This document shows, piece after piece, positions 34,816 to 43,858 of a stretch of DNA of 64,000 nucleotides. A program made the position numbers and the translations under genes. The stretch is taken from NCBI RefSeq assembly GCF_000270245.1, contig NC_015635.1, positions 4,650,001 to 4,714,000 on the forward strand, in the 5' to 3' direction. The stretch comes from Microlunatus phosphovorus NM-1 (GTDB taxonomy: Bacteria > Actinomycetota > Actinomycetes > Propionibacteriales > Propionibacteriaceae). Within the stretch, counting starts at the first letter, position 1. The number at the start of each line of letters is the position of its first letter. The notes under the pieces are model-generated. The model was not told where the DNA came from. It was given only the letters and a program-made list of their open reading frames with translations, and did no database searches.

Positions 34816-35201
34816 GTGCTTGTCATCGACGCCTCTGCCCTGACCGAACTGATCGTCGGCGGTCCGCGAGCGTCGGCCATCGGGCCGGTGATGGAGGATG
34901 ACGGTGATTGGAGGGCGCCCGAGCACTTCATGGTCGAGGTGGTGAGCGCACTGCGTGGCATGTGGCTCGGCGGACACCTCAGCAAGGAGGGTTCACGGCT
35001 GCGGTGCACCAGGCGACTCGAGCCGACATGTCGACGTACCGAATACCGGGTTTGATCGGTCGTATCCTGGAACTCACGCCCCGGGCAACCGCCCACGACG
35101 CCGCGTACGTCGCGCTGGCCGAGACCCTGGACTGTCCGCTGGTCACCCTTAGCGGCCCGGTGCGCTCCCTCACCGGCGTCAGCTGCGAGTTCCTTCCGTG
35201 A
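34816..35201 (+). pseudogene. FitB/VapC-like PIN toxin, frameshifted
   Basis: From GTG 34816 the frame reads MLVIDASALTELIVGGPRAS to GGHLSKEG and then loses homology, stopping at 35055. The next frame continues with FTAAVHQATRADMSTYRIPG, AHDAAYVALAETLDCPLVTL and ends at 35201. Restoring one base near 34990 (GAGGGTTC) gives a PIN protein of about 128 residues. Asp5, the Glu in VEVVSAL and the Asp in AHDAAY are kept. The final acid is not: LVTLSGPV has Ser where LVTxD is expected. So the toxin is broken by frameshift and perhaps also at its active site. Confidence 0.8.
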
Positions 35202-35286
35202 AGGCCCTGGACCGGTTGGGGTGCTGTTGTCTCGGAGCTCGTGTCGTCCGTGGTAGGTCAGCCCGGGCACGACTAGGTTCTATGCG

Positions 35287-35799
35287 ATGAGCGCCTCGGT
35301 CCCAGCCAAGCCCGACCACCTGCGTCCACTGCGAATCCTGGCCGGAGTGCTGTTCGCCGTGCCGGTGGTCATGCTGATCGTGATGTGGTTCGCGCTCGGC
35401 AGCACGTTGACCGATCCAACGCCATGGCTGTACGTGATCGGCGTGCTGGTGCTGGCCGTCGTCGGGCACCTGATCTTGCGCGCGACCGGATACCATGCGG
35501 TCGCACTTGCCCGCGGGACCAGCAAGAAGGAGGCGATGGAGCAGGCCAAGCTGTCCTATCAGACCGCACTGTTCCGTCGGGTGATGACCGCCGAGCTGCC
35601 GATGCTCGTGGCCATGACCCTGTCATTCACGATCCCCGGCGGCTTCTATCTCGTGCTGTTCGGGTGTGCGGCGACACTCAACCTGCTGGCTCTCCACGTC
35701 TGGCCTTCGGAGCGCTCCGTCGAACGAATCAAGGCATCCCTGGAAGCGGCCGGCGCCAACAGCTACCTCCGCGAGGCGCTTGGGCTGCCGCTGGCCTGA
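35287..35799 (+). CDS. Conserved four-helix membrane protein
   Basis: 170 residues from ATG 35287. Helices include ILAGVLFAVPVVMLIVMWFA and LYVIGVLVLAVVGHLILRAT, then two more after a charged cytoplasmic loop (GTSKKEAMEQAKLSYQTALF). The C-terminal tail resembles a helical cap (ERIKASLEAAGANSYLREAL). No named family recognised. It is convergent with phoH2, 8 bp away. Confidence 0.65.
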   Translation: MSASVPAKPDHLRPLRILAGVLFAVPVVMLIVMWFALGSTLTDPTPWLYVIGVLVLAVVGHLILRATGYHAVALARGTSKKEAMEQAKLSYQTALFRRVMTAELPMLVAMTLSFTIPGGFYLVLFGCAATLNLLALHVWPSERSVERIKASLEAAGANSYLREALGLPLA

Positions 35800-35807
35800 G
35801 GCGGAGC

Positions 35808-37130
35808 TCAGTGCAGCGGGACTTCCTCCAGCATCTCGGTGACCAGGGCCGCGATCGGCGACCGCTCACTGCGATGCAGGGTGACATGGGCGAACAGCGG
35901 GTGGCCCTTGAGCTTCTCGACCACCGCCACCACACCGTCATGGCGACCGACCCGCAGGTTGTCCCGCTGCGCCACGTCGTGGGTGAGCACGACCCGCGAG
36001 TCCTGGCCGACCCGGCTGAGCACGGTGAGCAGCACATTGCGTTCCAGCGACTGCGCCTCATCGACGATCACGAACGCATCGTGCAGCGAGCGGCCGCGGA
36101 TGTGGGTCAGCGGAAGCACCTCGAGCAGGCCGCGAGCCAGCACCTCCTCGATCACCGGCTTGGTGGTCACTGCCCCCAAGGTGTCGAAGACCGCCTGTGC
36201 CCAAGGCGCCATCTTCTCCCCCTCGGTCCCGGGCAGATAGCCGAGATCCTGGCCGCCGACCGCATAGAGCGGCCGGAAGACGACCACCTTGGCGTGCTGC
36301 CGCCGCTCCAGCACCGCCTCCAACCCGGCACACAGCGCCAGCGCCGACTTGCCCGTACCGGCCCGGCCGCCCATCGAAACGATGCCGACCGACGGATCCA
36401 GCAGCAGGTCCAGCGCGACCCGCTGCTCGGCCGAGCGACCATGGATGCCGAACGCATCGCGATCGGCCTTGATCAACTTGAGGTCCTTGGCCGGCGTGAC
36501 ACGAGCCAGTGCACTGGACTGCCCACCGAGCAGCACCACCCCGGTGTGACAGGGCAGATCGCGGGCCGCCTCGAGATCCACAAAGCCGTGCTCATAAAGT
36601 GCGGCGATCTCGCCCGGGGCCACCTGGAGCTCGGTCATCCCGGTCCAGCCGGACTCGGCGGCAAGCTCGGCCCGATATTCCTCAGCCGGCAGACCCACCG
36701 CCGACGCCTTCACACGCATCGGCAGGTCCTTGGACACCAGCGTGACCTGACGACCCTCGGCCCGATAGTTCAACGCCACAGCGAGGATCCGGGAGTCGTT
36801 GTCGCCAAGCCGGAAGCCCGCCGGCAGCACCGAAGGATCGGTGTGGTTGAGCTCGACATGGATGGTTCCGCCGACGTCGTTGACTGGCACCGGCGCGTCC
36901 AGCCGCCCGTACTCGATCCGCAGATCATCCAGGTGACGCAGCGCGACCCGGGCGAAATAGCCAAGCTCGGGGTGATGACGTTTGGACTCCAACTCGGTGA
37001 TCACCACGATCGGCAGGACGACGTCGTGCTCGGCGAAGCGGCGCAGCGCATGGGGATCGCTGAGCAGGACCGACGTATCGATGACATAAGTGCGACGGTC
37101 GATGGCAGAAGACTCGGTTGCAGACGACAC
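35808..37130 (-). CDS. phoH2: PIN-PhoH fusion (PhoH2) RNA helicase/RNase
   Basis: 440 residues from GTG 37130 (AAGGGGA upstream). Residues 1-140 are a PIN domain ([44 protein letters not shown]). From about 230 follows the PhoH ATPase, with P-loop [10 protein letters not shown] (about 255-264) and Walker [11 protein letters not shown]. Actinobacterial PhoH2 proteins are sequence-specific RNA-unwinding RNases, sometimes with a small antitoxin-like gene upstream. No such gene is evident here; the upstream gap is non-coding. Confidence 0.94.
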   Translation of the reverse strand: MSSATESSAIDRRTYVIDTSVLLSDPHALRRFAEHDVVLPIVVITELESKRHHPELGYFARVALRHLDDLRIEYGRLDAPVPVNDVGGTIHVELNHTDPSVLPAGFRLGDNDSRILAVALNYRAEGRQVTLVSKDLPMRVKASAVGLPAEEYRAELAAESGWTGMTELQVAPGEIAALYEHGFVDLEAARDLPCHTGVVLLGGQSSALARVTPAKDLKLIKADRDAFGIHGRSAEQRVALDLLLDPSVGIVSMGGRAGTGKSALALCAGLEAVLERRQHAKVVVFRPLYAVGGQDLGYLPGTEGEKMAPWAQAVFDTLGAVTTKPVIEEVLARGLLEVLPLTHIRGRSLHDAFVIVDEAQSLERNVLLTVLSRVGQDSRVVLTHDVAQRDNLRVGRHDGVVAVVEKLKGHPLFAHVTLHRSERSPIAALVTEMLEEVPLH

Positions 37131-37472
37131 TGCGTGTCCCCTTCTGGAGGCCGCGCGCCCGCTGCGCCCGGCCTCACACCTAGGTGATTGGCCGGGATGC
37201 TCGGACCACTGGTGGTCCGTCGATCGGGTCCGTCAGGTGACGGATCATGGGCGCCTCCCGGGCGGTCCACACCAACTGCGGTCCGCCACTGGCAACGTAC
37301 GTCGGATCGAGGCCGCTTCAGGGACTACACGCCGGTCGCCACGAGAACAGTGTGTGAGTTATGCGTCGTGTACAACGAACCAATTCACACGTTGTCCTCA
37401 TCGAACGGCGCGCCGTGGTCCTGCCCCTCTTCCAGTTCGACGATTACGCACTCAGAAGCGGGGCCGACAGCC
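37131..37472. other. Intergenic region between prenyltransferase and phoH2
   Basis: About 340 bp, presumably holding the end of the prenyltransferase transcript and the phoH2 promoter. It contains the palindrome CGGACCAC-TG-GTGGTCCG at 37202-37219 and a looser GTGTGA/TCACAC pair around 37352-37389. No convincing gene. Confidence 0.45.
37202..37219 (-). terminator. Palindrome, possible terminator
   Basis: CGGACCAC and GTGGTCCG are separated by TG. As RNA the loop must open by one or two pairs. It lies downstream of the prenyltransferase gene and upstream of phoH2, so it may end the former transcript or serve as an operator for the latter. Confidence 0.4.
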
Positions 37473-38297
37473 TCAACCGCCGAACCGACGCTCCCGGTCC
37501 GCGTACGAGCGGAGCGCACGGATGAAGTCCACCTTGCGGAAGTCCGGCCACAGCGCCTCGCAGAAGTAGAACTCGCTGTGCGCGGACTGCCACATCAAGA
37601 ATCCGGATAGTCGCTGTTCACCGGAGGTACGGATGATCAGGTCGGGATCGGGCTGGCCGCGCGTGTAGAGGTGCTGGGCGATGTGCTCGATGTCGAGCGT
37701 CTGTGCCAACTCCTCGATCGAGGTGCCGTTTCGGGCGTGCTCGGCGAGCAGCGAGCGGACTGCGTCGCGAAGCTCGTGCCGCCCCCCGTACGACACCGCG
37801 ATGTTGACCAGCATGCCGTTGATCGAACTGGTGCTGGCGTCGGCGTTCTTCATCACCTCGGCCGTCTCCGGCGGCAACAGATCCAACGCGCCCACCGGGT
37901 GGATCCGCCAGCGTCGCGCAGCCGCCAAGTCGGTGACCATCTGCTCGATCACCTTCAGCAGCGGTCCGATCTCGGTCGTGTCGCTGCGTTGGAAGTTGTC
38001 CGTTGAGAGCACCCACAAGGTGACGACGGGGATCGCCAACTCGTCACACCACTCGACGAACTCCTTGAGCTTGTCCGCGCCCGCCTGATAGCCGGCGACC
38101 AGCGGCTGCCCCGGAGCGTTGGTCCGCGCCCAGCGCCGGTTGCCGTCGGCCAGCACCGCCACATGTTGCGGGCGCCGGTCCGGATCCAGCTCGGCGATCA
38201 GCCGATGCTCGTAGGTGGCATAGAGCAGCCCCGACGGATGAAGCCGGTCGACCACCTCTTTCAGCCGTTCGAGGCGGCCACGAGGAAGTCGGGGCAC
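37473..38297 (-). CDS. Cis-prenyltransferase (UppS-like)
   Basis: 274 residues from GTG 38297. The catalytic Asp is in HVAVLADGNRRWA (Asp51). Further signatures are VTLWVLSTDNFQRS, NIAVSYGGRHELRDAV and the C-terminal PDLIIRTSGEQRLSGFLMWQ. The enzyme condenses isopentenyl diphosphate onto a short allylic primer. Actinobacteria usually have two copies, one making short Z-products and one decaprenyl diphosphate for cell-wall carriers; I cannot tell which this is. It is divergent from the PAQR gene, as often seen. Confidence 0.94.
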   Translation of the reverse strand: MPRLPRGRLERLKEVVDRLHPSGLLYATYEHRLIAELDPDRRPQHVAVLADGNRRWARTNAPGQPLVAGYQAGADKLKEFVEWCDELAIPVVTLWVLSTDNFQRSDTTEIGPLLKVIEQMVTDLAAARRWRIHPVGALDLLPPETAEVMKNADASTSSINGMLVNIAVSYGGRHELRDAVRSLLAEHARNGTSIEELAQTLDIEHIAQHLYTRGQPDPDLIIRTSGEQRLSGFLMWQSAHSEFYFCEALWPDFRKVDFIRALRSYADRERRFGG

Positions 38298-38493
38298 ATC
38301 CGCAGCGTAGCGCCCGCTGGTTCGACCACATCGACCGCGATGCGACCACATTCACAGTCACTACCCATTTTCTTCCCAGCCGCGCTCTCGTACGCTGAAC
38401 CTACGGGACCGTAACTTACCGCGAGTAAAGTTCGACCCGAACGCGAGCCACACCCACCACAAGCAGCCGACCACAGGCAGAAGGACAACAGCG

Positions 38494-39216
38494 ATGGCCA
38501 GCCTGGCGCCCTCAGATAGGGACCGATCCATCGATCCCACCGCCACAGCCGACAACGCGAAGCAGAGGCTGGGCGGGGTCGCCCGGATCGTCAAACCCAA
38601 GCTCCGCGGCTGGTTGCACGCCGGCATGGCGCCGCTGGCGGCGGCCGGCGGGATCGTGCTGGTGGCTCTCGCTCCGGACCGCGGCTCGCGGATCGCCGCC
38701 GCGATCTATCTCGCCGCCTCGCTGCTGCTGTTCAGCACCAGCGCGATCTATCACCGGTTCACCTGGGGTCCGCGCGGCGAAGCGATCCTGCGCCGGTGGG
38801 ACCACGCGAACATCTATCTCTTCATTGCCGCGACCTACACCCCGATCGCGGTCTTGATGCTCTCGCCCAACTCGGCCGCGCTGCTGCTGACGATCATCTG
38901 GTCGGCCGCGGTCGCCGGTCTGTTGTTCCGGCTGTGCTGGTTGGGTGCGCCGCGCTGGCTCTACACCGCGCTCTATCTGGCGATGGGCTGGGCGGCGTTG
39001 TTCTGGTTGCCGCAGATCTTCGTCAACGGCGGGGTTGCAGTGTTCACCCTGATCATCGTCGGCGGGTTGCTCTACACGATCGGCGCGGTGGTGTACGCCC
39101 GGAAATCACCCGATCCGTCGCCGACCTGGTTCGGCTATCACGAGATCTTCCACGCCTGCACAATCCTGGCCTTTACCGCGCAATATGTGGCGATCTCGAT
39201 CGCGGAATACAGCTGA
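38494..39216 (+). CDS. Hemolysin III (PAQR) family membrane protein
   Basis: 240 residues from ATG 38494. Seven helices are expected. The conserved metal-site segments are present: STSAIYHRF, DHANIYLFIAATYTPIAVL and the final HEIFHACTILAF, whose histidines bind zinc in adiponectin-receptor relatives. These proteins act on membrane lipids, probably as ceramidase-like hydrolases, although bacterial function is unproven. A strong hairpin follows the gene. Confidence 0.92.
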   Translation: MASLAPSDRDRSIDPTATADNAKQRLGGVARIVKPKLRGWLHAGMAPLAAAGGIVLVALAPDRGSRIAAAIYLAASLLLFSTSAIYHRFTWGPRGEAILRRWDHANIYLFIAATYTPIAVLMLSPNSAALLLTIIWSAAVAGLLFRLCWLGAPRWLYTALYLAMGWAALFWLPQIFVNGGVAVFTLIIVGGLLYTIGAVVYARKSPDPSPTWFGYHEIFHACTILAFTAQYVAISIAEYS

Positions 39217-39241
39217 GACAGGCCCGCCTCGGGACAAATCA

Positions 39242-39295
39242 GCGGCTCAACGGCCCGCACGAGCCCGACACGCCGGTTGCCAGCCGTTGAGCCGC
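39242..39295. terminator. Bidirectional hairpin between convergent genes
   Basis: GCGGCTCAACGGC at 39242-39254 pairs perfectly with 39283-39295 around a 28-nt loop. It lies between the ends of the PAQR and DUF255 genes, so it could terminate both. Confidence 0.65.
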
Positions 39296-39302
39296 GCATT
39301 CG

Positions 39303-41312
39303 TCACTCCTTCGGGCTGTGCAGCTGATCGGCCAGCTCTTGCGAGTCGGTGACAGGAAGCCGGCAGACGAATCCTCGACACACATACGCTGTCGGTCGGC
39401 CGTCCAGCAGCGGGCGATCCGCCAACAGCTCCAGGCCAGGCTCGTCGGGGACGCCGACCATGATCACCGACCCGGCGGGCGCGCACCGGTAGGCGGTCCG
39501 AGCCAGTTCCTGTGTTCCGGTGTCCGACGCATCCCCCACGATCGCCACCTGCACCGGCGGACTGACCAGCCGACTTGCCGCGTACGCCAGTAGCCAGCCG
39601 GCGAACCGCGGCGCCCGGTCGACCAGTCCTCCGGCCGTCGCGGCGGCTCGTTCGGCACGCTCGGCCAGGTCGCTCCGACCGGTAGTCTCCGCCAGCAACG
39701 CGAGCGCATGCACGGTCGCGCTCAGCCCGGAGGGCGTGGCGTTGTCCGTCGGGTCTTGGGGTCGCAGATAGAGGCTCTCCGCCCCTGACGCGGTGTCGAA
39801 GAAGCCGTCTCCATCCCCGAACTCGGCCAGGATCACCTCTGCCAGCGCTTCAGCCCTGGTCAGCCACGTCGCATCCGCTTCCGCGCAGCCCAACCGCACC
39901 GCGGCCATCGTCATCGCCGCGTAGTCCTCCAGCACTCCCGCCGCCGAGCCGACCTCACCATCCCGCGAGGTACGCCGCAGCCGGCCGTCGACCCAGTGCA
40001 CCCGCCAGATGAGTTCGGCAGCCTCCCGAGCCAGCGCCAGCCAGTCTGGCCGACCGAAGACCCCGGCCGCCTCGACCAGCGAAGCGATCAGCCACCCGTT
40101 CCAGGCGGCGACCACCTTGTCATCCCGGCCTGGTCTGGGACGTTGCTCCCGCGTGGTCCGCAAGCGCTCGCGGGCGGAGGCGAGCCGAACTGGATCGGGA
40201 TCGCCAAGCAAACGCAAGGTCGAGCGACCATGCTCGAAGGTCCCCTGGTCCGTAACCCCGAAGACCTCGGCCGCCCAGCGCCCATCGTCCTCCCCAAGCA
40301 CGGCCGTCAAGCCCACCGGATCCCAGGCGTAGTAGGCCCCTTCGGCGGAATGACCCTGCTCGTCGAGACTGTCGGCATCCAGGCTGGCGGCGAAGCCACC
40401 TTGAGGGGTCCGCAACTCGGCGACCAGCCACTCGACCGTCTCGGCCACCACCCGCTCGCCGATCGGATTCTGAGTCCGTCGCCACCAGTGGGTATAGACA
40501 CCGAGCAGCAGCGCATTGTCGTACAGCATCTTCTCGAAGTGCGGCACCACCCACCCGGCATCGACGCTGTAGCGGGCGAAGCCGCCGGCCAACTGGTCGT
40601 AGATCCCACCGCGGGCCATCGCCTCGCAGGTGACGTCGACCATAGCCATCGACTCGTCATCGCCCAGTCTGAGCAGGCCTTCCAGCACCATCGACGGCGG
40701 GAACTTCGGCGCTCCGCCGAACCCGCCGCGTACCTCGTCGAACTCGCGCTGCAGATTCGCCCGGGCCACATCCAGCCCGGCACGGGTCACCTCACCTGGC
40801 AGCTTCGGCGCATGCCGACGCTCCAGCTCACCACTGATGTGCGCGACACTCGACAACACCTCGTCGCGCCGATCCCGCCAGGCTGAGGCGATCGCCGCCA
40901 GAACATCGGCGAAGGCAGGCATTCCCTGCCGCGCCCGGGGCGGGAAGTAGGTGCCGGCATAGAACGGACGTCGGTCCGGGGTGAGAAAGACGGTCATCGG
41001 CCAGCCGCCCTGCCCGGCCAGCGCCTGAGTCGCGGCCATGAACACCGCATCCACGTCGGGGCGCTCCTCCCGATCGACCTTGACCGAGACGAAATGCTCG
41101 TTCAGGTACGCGGCCGTCGTCTCGTCCTCGAACGACTCATGTGCCATCACATGGCACCAGTGGCACGCCGCGTACCCGACCGACAAGAACACCGGTACGT
41201 CGCGCCGCTCCGCCTCCGCGAACGCCTCGTCGGACCACTCCCACCAGTCGACCGGATTGTCCTTGTGCTGCAGGAGATACGGGCTCGTGGCGCTGGCGAG
41301 GCGGTTGGCCAT
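39303..41312 (-). CDS. DUF255 thioredoxin-domain protein (YyaL/Spermatogenesis-associated 20 family)
   Basis: 669 residues from ATG 41312 (GGGAGCAG upstream), full length. The N-terminal thioredoxin-like domain contains the redox motif CHWC in [20 protein letters not shown], followed by [20 protein letters not shown] and [20 protein letters not shown]. The remaining two thirds form an (alpha/alpha) barrel typical of N-acylglucosamine epimerase-like folds ([20 protein letters not shown]). Function is not established; these proteins occur in all domains of life. No signal peptide. Confidence 0.93.
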   Translation of the reverse strand: MANRLASATSPYLLQHKDNPVDWWEWSDEAFAEAERRDVPVFLSVGYAACHWCHVMAHESFEDETTAAYLNEHFVSVKVDREERPDVDAVFMAATQALAGQGGWPMTVFLTPDRRPFYAGTYFPPRARQGMPAFADVLAAIASAWRDRRDEVLSSVAHISGELERRHAPKLPGEVTRAGLDVARANLQREFDEVRGGFGGAPKFPPSMVLEGLLRLGDDESMAMVDVTCEAMARGGIYDQLAGGFARYSVDAGWVVPHFEKMLYDNALLLGVYTHWWRRTQNPIGERVVAETVEWLVAELRTPQGGFAASLDADSLDEQGHSAEGAYYAWDPVGLTAVLGEDDGRWAAEVFGVTDQGTFEHGRSTLRLLGDPDPVRLASARERLRTTREQRPRPGRDDKVVAAWNGWLIASLVEAAGVFGRPDWLALAREAAELIWRVHWVDGRLRRTSRDGEVGSAAGVLEDYAAMTMAAVRLGCAEADATWLTRAEALAEVILAEFGDGDGFFDTASGAESLYLRPQDPTDNATPSGLSATVHALALLAETTGRSDLAERAERAAATAGGLVDRAPRFAGWLLAYAASRLVSPPVQVAIVGDASDTGTQELARTAYRCAPAGSVIMVGVPDEPGLELLADRPLLDGRPTAYVCRGFVCRLPVTDSQELADQLHSPKE

Positions 41313-41505
41313 TGTTTGCTGCTCCCTACCAGTGATAGCCGCATCACGAATCCCTGAACTGATGCGAACAAGTGATGCAAGTCTTCCTTGTGGAGGCACT
41401 CCGTGCAGCGAGTCGTCTCAAGGACCGCGCCCCTCGTCCCGCCGCCGGTGATGACCCACCCGGACCGCTGGCGTTTCGACCAGCTGCTTGCCTGTGAGAC
41501 CTCGG

Positions 41506-41964
41506 CTACGCCTCACCCTCCGTCTGCTGGTCCAAACCGAGGTACTCGAGCAGACGCGGGTCACTGAACACCGCACGGGTGTACGCGACCTCTGAGTGGC
41601 GCCACTCCCCGTCGACCCGTGCCGTCAAGACCGCACGCGCAGCGTCATTCAACTTCTCGGCATCAAGGATCACCTCGTTGACTGTCTCCTCGATCTCCTC
41701 CGGTTCAGGCGGGTCGTCGTCGGCAGACAGGCGCTCCATGTCCTCGATGGTCGGGTCACCGGGGAGAGGTTCCAGACCGAGGAACTCCAGCGCATACGGG
41801 TCTTTCAGTCGGTCGATCTCCAGCCCGGTTGCATCCGACGGGATGTTGCGGCGCGCCTGGTCGAACTCGTACCCGTAGGCCGCGCGGGCGAAGTCGCGCG
41901 CCTCCTGGATCACGTCGGACAACCTCCTCACCAACTCTGAGATGTCCTTGTCGTCGTCACTCAC
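41506..41964 (-). CDS. Hypothetical acidic protein with duplicated D-P-x-x-L-E-x-L-G-L motif
   Basis: 152 residues from GTG 41964, with GAGGGGGAG just upstream. Very acidic in the middle (DDDPPEPEEIEETVNE). Two similar segments occur: KDPYALEFLGLEPLPGD and SDPRLLEYLGLDQQTEG. The motif K-D-P-Y-x-x-E-F-L-G-L is familiar from YhcG/DUF1016 nuclease-like proteins, but the rest does not match and the protein is far too short for one. It overlaps a 24-codon frame upstream by 4 bp. It is in the accessory stretch; function unknown. Confidence 0.55.
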   Translation of the reverse strand: MSDDDKDISELVRRLSDVIQEARDFARAAYGYEFDQARRNIPSDATGLEIDRLKDPYALEFLGLEPLPGDPTIEDMERLSADDDPPEPEEIEETVNEVILDAEKLNDAARAVLTARVDGEWRHSEVAYTRAVFSDPRLLEYLGLDQQTEGEA

Positions 41965-42035
41965 GACTCCCCCTCGATCTCACCGAACTTGGCCTCGCTC
42001 TCCTGCTCCAATAGCGACAAGTCGGGCGCGATCAT
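41961..42035 (-). CDS. 24-codon upstream frame
   Basis: ATG 42035 to TGA 41961, encoding MIAPDLSLLEQESEAKFGEI plus four residues. It overlaps the start of the next gene by 4 bp (GTGA). It may be a translated leader peptide or the tail of a lost gene. Weak support. Confidence 0.3.
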   Translation of the reverse strand: MIAPDLSLLEQESEAKFGEIEGES

Positions 42036-42177
42036 CGATCCCAGACCTTCGGCAACGCCCGAATTTGTAGCCTAGAGACGCCCGAAACTGTCGTGTAGGC
42101 CTCGACCCCACGTCACTGGCTGACGACGAGCAAGGCTGTTGGTCGACTGGGGCCGAGCTAACCGCTAGCCTCACATC

Positions 42178-42459
42178 GTGTCCACCAAGGCCGAACGGCG
42201 GGCGGCGCGAGAGACGGTCGCCGCGTACCACGAAGAGCAGCTCGGCCAACTCGTCCAACACCTGGCGAACGCGATCGATGGCTACCGAGCCGGCAACCTG
42301 GATGCCTTCGACGTCGACCAAGTCGCCTTCCAGTACTCGCGGGCTGCCAAGGAACTGTGGAAGTTCTGCAACCTGACCCACATCGATATCGCCGCTCGCG
42401 TCATTGCCGAGGAAGCTCCCACCGGCTGGTGGGAACGCGGAGCGCCCAGGCAGCGGTAA
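42178..42459 (+). CDS. Small hypothetical helical protein
   Basis: 93 residues from GTG 42178. Mostly helical and charged (AERRAARETVAAYHEEQLGQ, VAFQYSRAAKELWKFCNLTH), no membrane segment. It ends WWERGAPRQR. No family recognised. About 195 bp follow before the HTH/PIN module; that gap holds only a short frame fragment ending ALAMARREA near 42572, perhaps gene debris. Confidence 0.5.
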   Translation: MSTKAERRAARETVAAYHEEQLGQLVQHLANAIDGYRAGNLDAFDVDQVAFQYSRAAKELWKFCNLTHIDIAARVIAEEAPTGWWERGAPRQR

Positions 42460-42625
42460 GGCAAGCCGGCTTCTCGGCTCTCTACTCCAGGGCTACTGCA
42501 GCTCGGCAGAGTTCGAGGACTTCACCAACGACGAGGTTGCCGAAGCTCTGGCGATGGCACGACGCGAAGCCTGACCGGCTGAAAGACCGAGTGTACGACT
42601 ACGGCGCGGCGTATCGTCCAGCCAG

Positions 42626-42643
42626 ATTTCGAATATTTCGAGT
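42626..42643 (+). promoter_or_regulatory. Tandem ATTTCGA(A/G)T boxes before HTH antitoxin
   Basis: Two 9-bp direct copies, ATTTCGAAT and ATTTCGAGT, end 12 bp before the antitoxin ATG. The AT-rich block could be both the promoter -10 region and the autoregulatory site. Confidence 0.5.
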
Positions 42644-42654
42644 ATGGTTGTGGC

Positions 42655-43173
42655 ATGGCAGCTGCAGAGAAGGTCGCGCGCTTGCGCCAGTCGAAGACGT
42701 ATCTGCCCGACCAGGAGCGGGAAGAGTTACTTCAGTTTGCCCAGGTGCTGAACGGCATCAACCTCGCCCTAGGCGAGCCAGGTCAGGCAATGCTGGTCGG
42801 CCCGAACGGCCAACGGGTGCCCATTCCTGCCGGGCTGTTCCAGGTGCTGGAGGAAGCTGCCAACGTCTTGGCGCTCGGCGACGGGATCTCGATCCTGCCC
42901 TACGCGGCCAAGCTCACCACCCAAGAGGCAGCCGACTTCCTAGGCATGTCTCGCCCCACGTTCGTCAAGATTCTCCAGGCCGGCGAGATCGAGTTCGAGA
43001 CTGTTGGACGCCACCGTCGCGTGACGCTTCGTGATGTGGTCGCCTATCAGGCACGTGCGCAAGCGGAACGCCGGGCGGCGCTCGCCTCCCTCGCGAGGGA
43101 TTCGCTTGAGCACCACGACACGTTGCCGAATGGCACGCCGTCGGTCAAACGCCTAGCCGAGTTCGAGGACTGA
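42655..43173 (+). CDS. Helix-turn-helix (excisionase-type) antitoxin
   Basis: 172 residues from ATG 42655. The centre has an excisionase-like HTH (KLTTQEAADFLGMSRPTFVK, then ILQAGEIEFETVGRHRRV). The N-terminal part (LLQFAQVLNGINLALGEPGQ) is a helical domain found in antitoxins paired with PIN_3-type toxins. The C-terminal tail probably binds the toxin. The toxin gene begins directly after the stop. The antitoxin should autoregulate through the ATTTCGA boxes upstream. Confidence 0.83.
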   Translation: MAAAEKVARLRQSKTYLPDQEREELLQFAQVLNGINLALGEPGQAMLVGPNGQRVPIPAGLFQVLEEAANVLALGDGISILPYAAKLTTQEAADFLGMSRPTFVKILQAGEIEFETVGRHRRVTLRDVVAYQARAQAERRAALASLARDSLEHHDTLPNGTPSVKRLAEFED

Positions 43174-43725
43174 GTGGCAACTTTCCCGGCGCTCTTCGAC
43201 ACCAACGTCCTGTTCGGCTTCCATCTCAACGACGTGATTCTGGGGATGGCCGAGCGCGGGCTGTTCCGACCGTTGTGGTCGGACATGATTCTGGACGAGC
43301 TGTCGAGGAACCTCCAGGCATACGGTCTCCCCGCAGCGAGTACCACCAAACGGATCTCGGCGATGCAGGGCGCGTTCCCGGACGCCACAGTCACCGGCTA
43401 CGAAGACCTGATCAAGCAGATGACCAACGATCCCAAGGACCGCCATGCGCTTGCCGCAGGCATACGTGCGAACTGCGAAGTACTCGTCACCTTCAATCTG
43501 AGCGACTTTCCCGCTAACAGCGTCGATGCCTACGACATCGAGATCGTCCATCCAGACAAGTTCCTACTCGACCAACTGGATCTCTATCCGGGGCCGGCGG
43601 TCGGGGTTCTCCGCCAACTGATCGAGGACTACTCCAGCCCAGTCCTGGAGATGGAAGACCTCCTCGTCCGTCTGGCTGACGCTGGCGTGCCCGGCTTCGC
43701 CAGCGCTGTCCGAGCCTACCTCTGA
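43174..43725 (+). CDS. PIN-domain toxin
   Basis: 183 residues from GTG 43174, with no gap after the antitoxin. Acidic residues: Asp9 (ALFDTNVLFG), Glu42 (MILDELSRN), Asp86/Asp89 (NDPKDRHALAAGI) and Asp111 (LVTFNLSDF). A C-terminal extension of about 50 residues follows. Likely a ribonuclease toxin controlled by the HTH antitoxin. All catalytic positions are present. Confidence 0.86.
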   Translation: MATFPALFDTNVLFGFHLNDVILGMAERGLFRPLWSDMILDELSRNLQAYGLPAASTTKRISAMQGAFPDATVTGYEDLIKQMTNDPKDRHALAAGIRANCEVLVTFNLSDFPANSVDAYDIEIVHPDKFLLDQLDLYPGPAVGVLRQLIEDYSSPVLEMEDLLVRLADAGVPGFASAVRAYL

Positions 43726-43858
43726 AGGACGGGCGTCGCGCCGACAGATCTGCCTCGGCAACGTCTGATCGAATCACTCCCTGTTCATTCATACCCGTAC
43801 CGTTTCGGCGCGCCACATCACCTCGAACCCGTACCGTTCTGTGATGAAGCCGACTCTC

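Noticed and set aside
42470-42575. A further gene ending ALAMARREA between the small hypothetical and the HTH antitoxin
   Set aside because: The frame is short, has no start codon with a ribosome site and no recognisable family; at most debris.
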